From JAQUOA01 sp037443785 (GTDB taxonomy: Bacteria; Bacteroidota; Ignavibacteria; UBA10030; UBA8401): DNA of 27,848 bases. A program made the position numbers and the translations under genes. Below, one piece after another: positions 23,003 through 27,848 of the stretch (position 1 is its first letter; the number at the start of each line of letters is the position of its first letter). Location: the NCBI GenBank assembly GCA_037443785.1, contig JBBINR010000042.1, forward strand, positions 1 through 27,848, in the 5' to 3' direction. Under the pieces are notes generated by a model. It saw nothing but the letters and a program-made list of their open reading frames with translations. It was not told the origin of the DNA and searched no databases.

Positions 23003-24091
23003 ATGAAGAACATTATAATATTTCTGGCATTACTCTCTTTGGTTTTATCGACAACAATCGTTTCTGCACAAAAGAAAAAACCGGTTGCGACAATTTTCAA
23101 ACCTGTTGGAGCGGTAACATTTAAAACCGAAACCAAAGATTGGCTGGCGGCAAAACCGGCAACACCTCTCATCTCCGGCGATCTTGTCAGAACTGATGAA
23201 AATTCTTTTGCAATCATAAAATTTTTAGAGAACTCCGTTCTGCGCGTGCAGGAAAAATCTGAAGTAACGATTAGCGGCGAGATAACATCGAATCGCGAGT
23301 TTTCAAAAAATGTCTATTTGCAGCGCGGTGAACTTGGATTCGACGTCAAGAAGCGCCCGAATGAAAAATTTGAATTCTCCACGCCGACGTCTGTCGCTTC
23401 TATCAGAGGAACCGGCGGATTGTTGATCAGCGGCTTGGACAGCAACGATGTGTTGATTTTGGGAAGCGGTATCGTTGAGTTCAAAAATTTGCTGTCGAAA
23501 TTTGTCACAACGGTTACCGGCGGACAGACGGCATATTCGTTCTCAAACGGAACTATCGTTGTTAACGAATCTACTCCTGAAGAAAAACGATTGCTTGACC
23601 ACGGTACAAATGACAGCGGAAAAACTGAAGGTTCCAATCTTAAAGGCGGACAAGACAGCGCCAAAACATCTGCAACGGGAATTAAAGTTGGCTTAACACT
23701 CAACGCTCCTGTTTCAAAAGAAAATCAGAATATGATTATCACGGTGGAAATAACCGAATCATCGCTTTCGCTTGATTCTCTCAAAATGATTGGCGGAAAC
23801 GTGTCTCTGTTCTATCAGCCAAAAGCTGGTCAGGGTTTCAAAACGTTAACAGCCCAATTATCCGATCGATCGACGAAATTCACCGTTCCGGCAGCCGATG
23901 TATTTGCTCCATCAATCAATGCTTATGCAACTTTAAAATTAAAGGATGGTTCAGAGTTCAGTTCTCCCTCCGCTTCGCCTGAATCAAATCCGCATTCATT
24001 TGCAGTGCAGGCAGGCAATAAGAATGAATTGAAGATCGATTTTACCGATCCGAACGGAAAGAAAAAAACAATGATTATAGAGTATAAATAA
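23003..24091 (+). CDS. Secreted FecR-domain protein with C-terminal Ig-like module
   Basis: A 362-residue exported protein (signal peptide 1-22, ending VSAQ). A FecR domain covers about 30-165: GDLVRTDENSFAIIKFLENSVLRVQEKSEVTI, LQRGELGFDV and FEFSTPTSVASIRGTGGLL are hallmarks. Unlike classical FecR anti-sigma regulators it has no N-terminal cytoplasmic domain or internal membrane helix, so the whole mature protein should be periplasmic. A Gly/Ser/Lys-rich linker (200-225) leads to a beta-rich module (about 243-335: VSLFYQPKAGQGFK, FTVPAADVFAPSINAY). That module aligns with the N-terminal module of the barrel protein encoded next. I recall free FecR domains being encoded near CHASE2 sensors in other bacteria; one follows here. 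A terminator-like hairpin lies after the stop. Confidence 0.9.
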   Translation: MKNIIIFLALLSLVLSTTIVSAQKKKPVATIFKPVGAVTFKTETKDWLAAKPATPLISGDLVRTDENSFAIIKFLENSVLRVQEKSEVTISGEITSNREFSKNVYLQRGELGFDVKKRPNEKFEFSTPTSVASIRGTGGLLISGLDSNDVLILGSGIVEFKNLLSKFVTTVTGGQTAYSFSNGTIVVNESTPEEKRLLDHGTNDSGKTEGSNLKGGQDSAKTSATGIKVGLTLNAPVSKENQNMIITVEITESSLSLDSLKMIGGNVSLFYQPKAGQGFKTLTAQLSDRSTKFTVPAADVFAPSINAYATLKLKDGSEFSSPSASPESNPHSFAVQAGNKNELKIDFTDPNGKKKTMIIEYK

Positions 24092-24118
24092 ATCATTATT
24101 CTTTTTAGTCATCGTTGA

Positions 24119-24173
24119 AAATCGCTTGCAAATCTACGTGGCATTTAATAGATTGCAGGCGATTTCTTTTTTT
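24119..24173 (+). terminator. Intrinsic terminator or attenuator
   Basis: The arms AAATCGCTTGCAAATCTA (24119-24136) and TAGATTGCAGGCGATTT (24149-24165) pair with one G-U wobble and one bulged A around a 12-nt loop. CTTTTTTT follows. It lies 27 bp after the FecR-gene stop and ends only 15 bp before the ATG of the barrel gene, so it would reduce or condition transcription of the barrel gene and the CHASE2 gene. Confidence 0.75.
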
Positions 24174-24188
24174 AATTCTATTCGGCAA

Positions 24189-26585
24189 ATGCCCTTATTA
24201 CGATACCGAAATATCCTTTTTGTTCTTCTCTCGGCTATTTGCTCGCCATTACTGTTTGCACAAATCAACACATATATAAAATCTGTAAGCCCGCTCAATG
24301 TCGTTGAGCAACAGCCAGCGTCCGTTTCTGCTCATCTTTCATCAACTTCAGAAATAGAGAGAGTTACACTCTTCTACCGCCAATTCGGAGAGAGTGAATT
24401 CAAATCAGTTGAAATGCAGCTTGCGCGGGATTCGGCTACCGTCGAAATTCCGGCAAGCGATATTCATCCCCCGTTCCTTGAAGTGTATGTTTCTGCGCAA
24501 ACGATGAGCGGAACTGTCGAAACATTTCCACTCGAAACTCCTTCAATGACTCCGACTCGAATCAGCGTTACCACTATTCCAAAGGAAGCATCGGAAATCA
24601 TCATTCTCAGCCCCGAAGAAGGCGAACAAGTAAAAGAAGGCGAAACATATATTTCTGTTTCGTTCGTGTATGCAGATAATCTTGTTGATCGCGGAAAAAC
24701 AAAAATAGTTTTAAATGGAGTTGATCTCACAAGCAGTGCCGTGGTATTTGATGATTTATTGATTGTGCCTCCCGAAGCAATCACTCCGGAAATTGCGCGG
24801 GGCGGAACAAATCTTGAAATTCAGACTTTCGATACCACAGGAAAAGAACTGGCAACGCTCAGCAGAAAATTTTCTGTGCTGACACAGGCACAAGCTGAAG
24901 AATTGGAACAATCATTCACCGGATATGGGAATGCACAGCTCGAATCAAGGAAAGAAAGTATTAAAGGAATTTCAAAAACATATAACAGGTTGGATACTCG
25001 CGCATACGGATCGTACAAAGAATTTTTGAAAGCCAATGCAAATCTCACTTTAACATCGGAAGAAAAACCCGAAAATCAACCGCAGAACAGATACTATCTT
25101 GGAATCGACGCACGATATGTAAAACTCGGATTAGGAGATGCATATCCACGCTTTCCAAATTTAATTATGGACGGAAGAAGAGTTCGAGGTTTTACTGCAG
25201 ATTTGTTGCTGGGTACATTTAACATCAATGCTGCTTCCGGTGAAGTTCAACGAAGAGTTGGAAACGACACGAGTGTTCAAACTTTCAAACGAAATATGAT
25301 TGTCGTGCGTCCAAGTTTTGGGAAGGGTGAAAAATTCCAGTGGGGATTTACCTATATGAAATCGAAAGATGCATTCGATTCAAATCACATTGCATACAGT
25401 GTCAAGCCTCAGGAAAATGCCGTATTCGGTTCTGACCTCTTGATTGCTTTTGACAATCATCGCATTGAACTGACAGGACAGGCGGCATTTAGTTTGAACA
25501 ATGTGGATATTTCGGCAAAGGAATTTACCGATGCCGGAATTGACTCTGCCATTGCCAAAGGCAATTTCTCGCAAAGCGACGGCGATCAATTGAAGAAATA
25601 TCTTCCGATCTTGCGAAAGATTATCACACCCAACGAAAATTTAATCCCGATCAACCCTGTCGGCGGAACATCACTTGTCTATGAAACGGCACTCTCGTTA
25701 AATTATTTCGGCAATTACCTTAAAGGAACTTTCCTTTCGCATGGAAGAGACTATACCTCTTCCGGTGCTACAACGATACGAAAAGATATTCGCGGTTATA
25801 ACGTGACAGATCGATTACGGTTGTTCGACAATCGCTTGTTCCTTGCCGGAAGCTATGAACAATTGCGCAACAACACTTCCGGATATGAAATTGCAACAAC
25901 AACATATACAACAATCAATACATCGATTTCCTATTTTCCACCGCGCGAATTTCCAAACATTACAATCGGGTATGGTATCAATAAAAATTTAAATCCAATT
26001 AACCCTTTGGATACTGCTTCGGCAAGCGAGAGCGAAAGACATATCAAACAACAGATAGCTTTAAAGGCAATTGATGATCGTACGAATCGATACTTTCTGC
26101 AGAGTTCGTATGATTTTTCTTATATCGGCAAACATACACTTTCATTGAATATTGACGTTTCGGAAAAAGATGATCAAACCCCGAAACAGCAGGATATCTC
26201 CACCTTTAACGGTGTTCTTTTGATCACGACCGTGCACGACGAGCGATTGGAAAGCGCTATTGGTCTTTCGTTAAGCAGTCTTGAATTTCCACAGGCTGAC
26301 TCGCTTGGAATTCTTTCGCAAACAACATTAGGCTATCAAACCATCAGTGCAACGGGCAGATATAAATTGTACGGCGATGTTTTACGATTAACTGCGACGG
26401 TCGCGCCAACGTTCGGCGACTTTGCGAGATTTCTTTTCGAGTCCGGACTTGTGTACTCCATCACCGAAAAACAATCAGCATCATTACAATTCCAATTTAT
26501 CAAAAATTCTTCATCGACACTCTCTGCGTTACAAACAAGCAAAAATGATTCGTATATAAGTTTTATTTATCGAATAGATTTTTAG
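24189..26585 (+). CDS. Outer-membrane barrel protein with Ig-like N-terminal modules
   Basis: A predicted 798-residue outer-membrane protein. The start is set at ATG 24189, giving a good signal peptide (RNILFVLLSAICSPLLFA, then QIN). The frame is open back to TTG at 24126, but that codon lies inside the terminator stem. Residues about 32-127 form a beta module like the one ending the FecR protein (IERVTLFYRQFGESEFK, PASDIHPPFLEVY). Residues about 134-230 form a second Ig-like module (IILSPEEGEQVKEGETYI, TKIVLNGVDLT). From about 295 the chain alternates as barrel strands, opening with LGLGDAYPRFPNLIMDGRRV, and it ends SYISFIYRIDF with the terminal Phe typical of Bam substrates. Function is unknown; channel, adhesin or sensor anchor are all possible. 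No strong ribosome-binding site is seen. Confidence 0.85.
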   Translation: MPLLRYRNILFVLLSAICSPLLFAQINTYIKSVSPLNVVEQQPASVSAHLSSTSEIERVTLFYRQFGESEFKSVEMQLARDSATVEIPASDIHPPFLEVYVSAQTMSGTVETFPLETPSMTPTRISVTTIPKEASEIIILSPEEGEQVKEGETYISVSFVYADNLVDRGKTKIVLNGVDLTSSAVVFDDLLIVPPEAITPEIARGGTNLEIQTFDTTGKELATLSRKFSVLTQAQAEELEQSFTGYGNAQLESRKESIKGISKTYNRLDTRAYGSYKEFLKANANLTLTSEEKPENQPQNRYYLGIDARYVKLGLGDAYPRFPNLIMDGRRVRGFTADLLLGTFNINAASGEVQRRVGNDTSVQTFKRNMIVVRPSFGKGEKFQWGFTYMKSKDAFDSNHIAYSVKPQENAVFGSDLLIAFDNHRIELTGQAAFSLNNVDISAKEFTDAGIDSAIAKGNFSQSDGDQLKKYLPILRKIITPNENLIPINPVGGTSLVYETALSLNYFGNYLKGTFLSHGRDYTSSGATTIRKDIRGYNVTDRLRLFDNRLFLAGSYEQLRNNTSGYEIATTTYTTINTSISYFPPREFPNITIGYGINKNLNPINPLDTASASESERHIKQQIALKAIDDRTNRYFLQSSYDFSYIGKHTLSLNIDVSEKDDQTPKQQDISTFNGVLLITTVHDERLESAIGLSLSSLEFPQADSLGILSQTTLGYQTISATGRYKLYGDVLRLTATVAPTFGDFARFLFESGLVYSITEKQSASLQFQFIKNSSSTLSALQTSKNDSYISFIYRIDF

Positions 26586-26586
26586 G

Positions 26587-27848
26587 ATGAACCTCGCTCC
26601 TTCTAAAGACAACCTGCGTTTGTGGTTGAATCGATTCCTTCTCAGTTTTTCAATTGCCGTTGCCGTGTTAATTTTCGTTCAGGATATCGTATTTCATTTC
26701 GGATTTTTCGACCGTCTGCAGTTATCCTTTATTGATCGGTCGTTTGCACAACGCGGCCCCTTAAATGTTTCCAAAGACTCGCTTGATATCATCATCATTC
26801 CCATTTCAGACAAATCGGAAACATCGCTGAAAGATCGTTATCCTTTTCCTCGAAGTTACTATGCGCGTGCCATCAAGAATTTGAATCGTGCAGGCGCGAA
26901 GGCAATTGGAATTGATCTTACATTCGAGCAACCGGACGCACATGGATTACCGCATGATGAAGAACTCTTTGATGCAATCCGGCAGTATCGCAATGTTGTC
27001 GTTGCAGGAAAAACTGAAATACGGAGTAACGAAGCAACAGTCGCACGCGAAGAAGAAAATTTCCACTCAATCTTTTATACTGCGGATAGTTCCGTAGGAA
27101 GCGTCTTCGTTCCAAATGATGCTGACGGGATTTATCGGCGCTACATGCCCTTTACAAAAATGCCAGGGCAAGAACGATATATTCCCACCTTTGCATTCGC
27201 TCTTCTTAACAAAGCACTCCATCTTCCTTCAACATATTATGCGATGGAAGAAAAAAATGATTTCATCGTTGGCGATCATCACATTCCGAAATATGATGAC
27301 GTATCGATGCTGATCAATTATTACGGGCCGGCAGGGAAAGTTTTTCAGACCATCGATATTGTCAACATCCTGGACGATAAAGACTTTGAAACGATAGAAG
27401 AAAAAAATTTCCACACCCCAATCAATATGTTTGACGATCCGGATATCGGCTATCTGCAAAGCGGGATTTTTAAAAATAAAATCATTTTGATCGGACCATA
27501 TTTCGCCGAATCAAAGGATCTTTTTAACACTCCGGTTTCACAAGAAGGATTTGAAGACCGTAACCAAATGTACGGGGTAGAGCTTCACGCCAATGCCCTC
27601 CAAACTTTGCTGCGTCAAAATTATATTTCACGGCTGTCAGATGTCCAGCAATCAGTGTTTGTCATTTTTCTTTCACTGTTCACATTCTTTTTTGTTACAT
27701 GGTTGAAAGTCATAAAAAGCCGCTACGCATTCATTTACGAAATTGCTGCGGTCATTATTATGGCAGGATTGATCTACGGAATTCTGTCACTGTCGTATTT
27801 TGCCTTTGAAAAATATCGTCTCGTTGTTCCAGTCGTTGCACCGGTAGC
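26587..27848 (+). CDS. CHASE2-domain membrane sensor, partial at window end
   Basis: An open frame runs from ATG at 26587 to the window edge (420 codons, no stop), one base after the stop of the barrel gene. After a short cytoplasmic start, residues about 18-40 form a membrane segment. A CHASE2 extracytoplasmic sensor domain follows: DIIIIPISDKSETSLKDRYP, RAGAKAIGIDLTFEQPD, ILIGPYFAESKDLFNTPV and MYGVELHANALQTLLRQNYI are characteristic. The final ~65 residues hold two or three membrane helices (VFVIFLSLFTFFFVTWL; AAVIIMAGLIYGILSL). CHASE2 followed by three helices is usually attached to an adenylate/guanylate cyclase, a histidine or Ser/Thr kinase, or a GGDEF domain. The output domain lies outside the window, so its type is unknown. 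Confidence 0.9.
   Translation, partial: MNLAPSKDNLRLWLNRFLLSFSIAVAVLIFVQDIVFHFGFFDRLQLSFIDRSFAQRGPLNVSKDSLDIIIIPISDKSETSLKDRYPFPRSYYARAIKNLNRAGAKAIGIDLTFEQPDAHGLPHDEELFDAIRQYRNVVVAGKTEIRSNEATVAREEENFHSIFYTADSSVGSVFVPNDADGIYRRYMPFTKMPGQERYIPTFAFALLNKALHLPSTYYAMEEKNDFIVGDHHIPKYDDVSMLINYYGPAGKVFQTIDIVNILDDKDFETIEEKNFHTPINMFDDPDIGYLQSGIFKNKIILIGPYFAESKDLFNTPVSQEGFEDRNQMYGVELHANALQTLLRQNYISRLSDVQQSVFVIFLSLFTFFFVTWLKVIKSRYAFIYEIAAVIIMAGLIYGILSLSYFAFEKYRLVVPVVAPV

Noticed and set aside
24126..24188. N-terminal extension of the barrel protein from TTG at 24126
   Set aside because: The codon lies inside a terminator stem and the extension precedes an excellent signal peptide that begins at 24189.
1..27848. 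tRNA, rRNA, CRISPR array, riboswitch, insertion sequence or attachment site
   Set aside because: Every intergenic gap was read on both strands; all are short and none shows a cloverleaf, regularly spaced repeat, known aptamer core or transposase remnant.

Overview
The window reads as chromosomal DNA from a Gram-negative bacterium, most likely in or near the Bacteroidota/Chlorobi/Ignavibacteria assemblage. That placement is inference from gene content: a TonB-dependent receptor, a second outer-membrane barrel ending in Phe, secreted TPR proteins, a lipoprotein, and MEP-pathway isoprenoid genes. Base composition is moderately AT-rich and even by eye. No rRNA, tRNA, CRISPR array, integrase, transposase or phage gene is visible. 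No gene-free stretch exceeds 300 bases; the longest is about 190 bp.

Layout. Bases 1-147 hold a nest of inverted repeats without a gene. From 155 to 1927 are two minus-strand secreted proteins, a TPR protein and a lipoprotein, separated by a strong terminator. From 2108 to 9060 is a tightly packed minus-strand block, in transcription order: guaB, an M24 peptidase, a glycosyltransferase, purD, a sugar-nucleotide epimerase and a MeaB-type GTPase. Upstream of it, also on minus, are a toxin-antitoxin-like pair (9140-9594) and a glutaryl-CoA-type dehydrogenase (9620-10789). Then come a small HEAT-repeat protein and two response regulators (10982-13278).

A divergent promoter region leads to plus-strand ispE, followed with no gap by a TonB-dependent receptor. 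The minus strand then carries three overlapping genes, in transcription order a large secreted TPR protein, an MmcQ/YjbR protein and a polysaccharide deacetylase (19145 down to 16214). A second divergent promoter region leads to plus-strand dxr and rseP.

The last 6 kb (21840-27848, plus) is the most distinctive part: an unrecognised secreted protein, a secreted FecR-domain protein, a large outer-membrane protein with Ig-like N-terminal modules, and a CHASE2 membrane sensor cut off by the window edge. The FecR protein and the barrel protein appear to share a homologous Ig-like module, and a terminator-like hairpin sits between their genes. I read this set as a candidate envelope-spanning sensory system. 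The rest is mostly housekeeping: purine synthesis (guaB, purD), isoprenoid synthesis (ispE, dxr), envelope proteolysis (rseP) and acyl-CoA metabolism.
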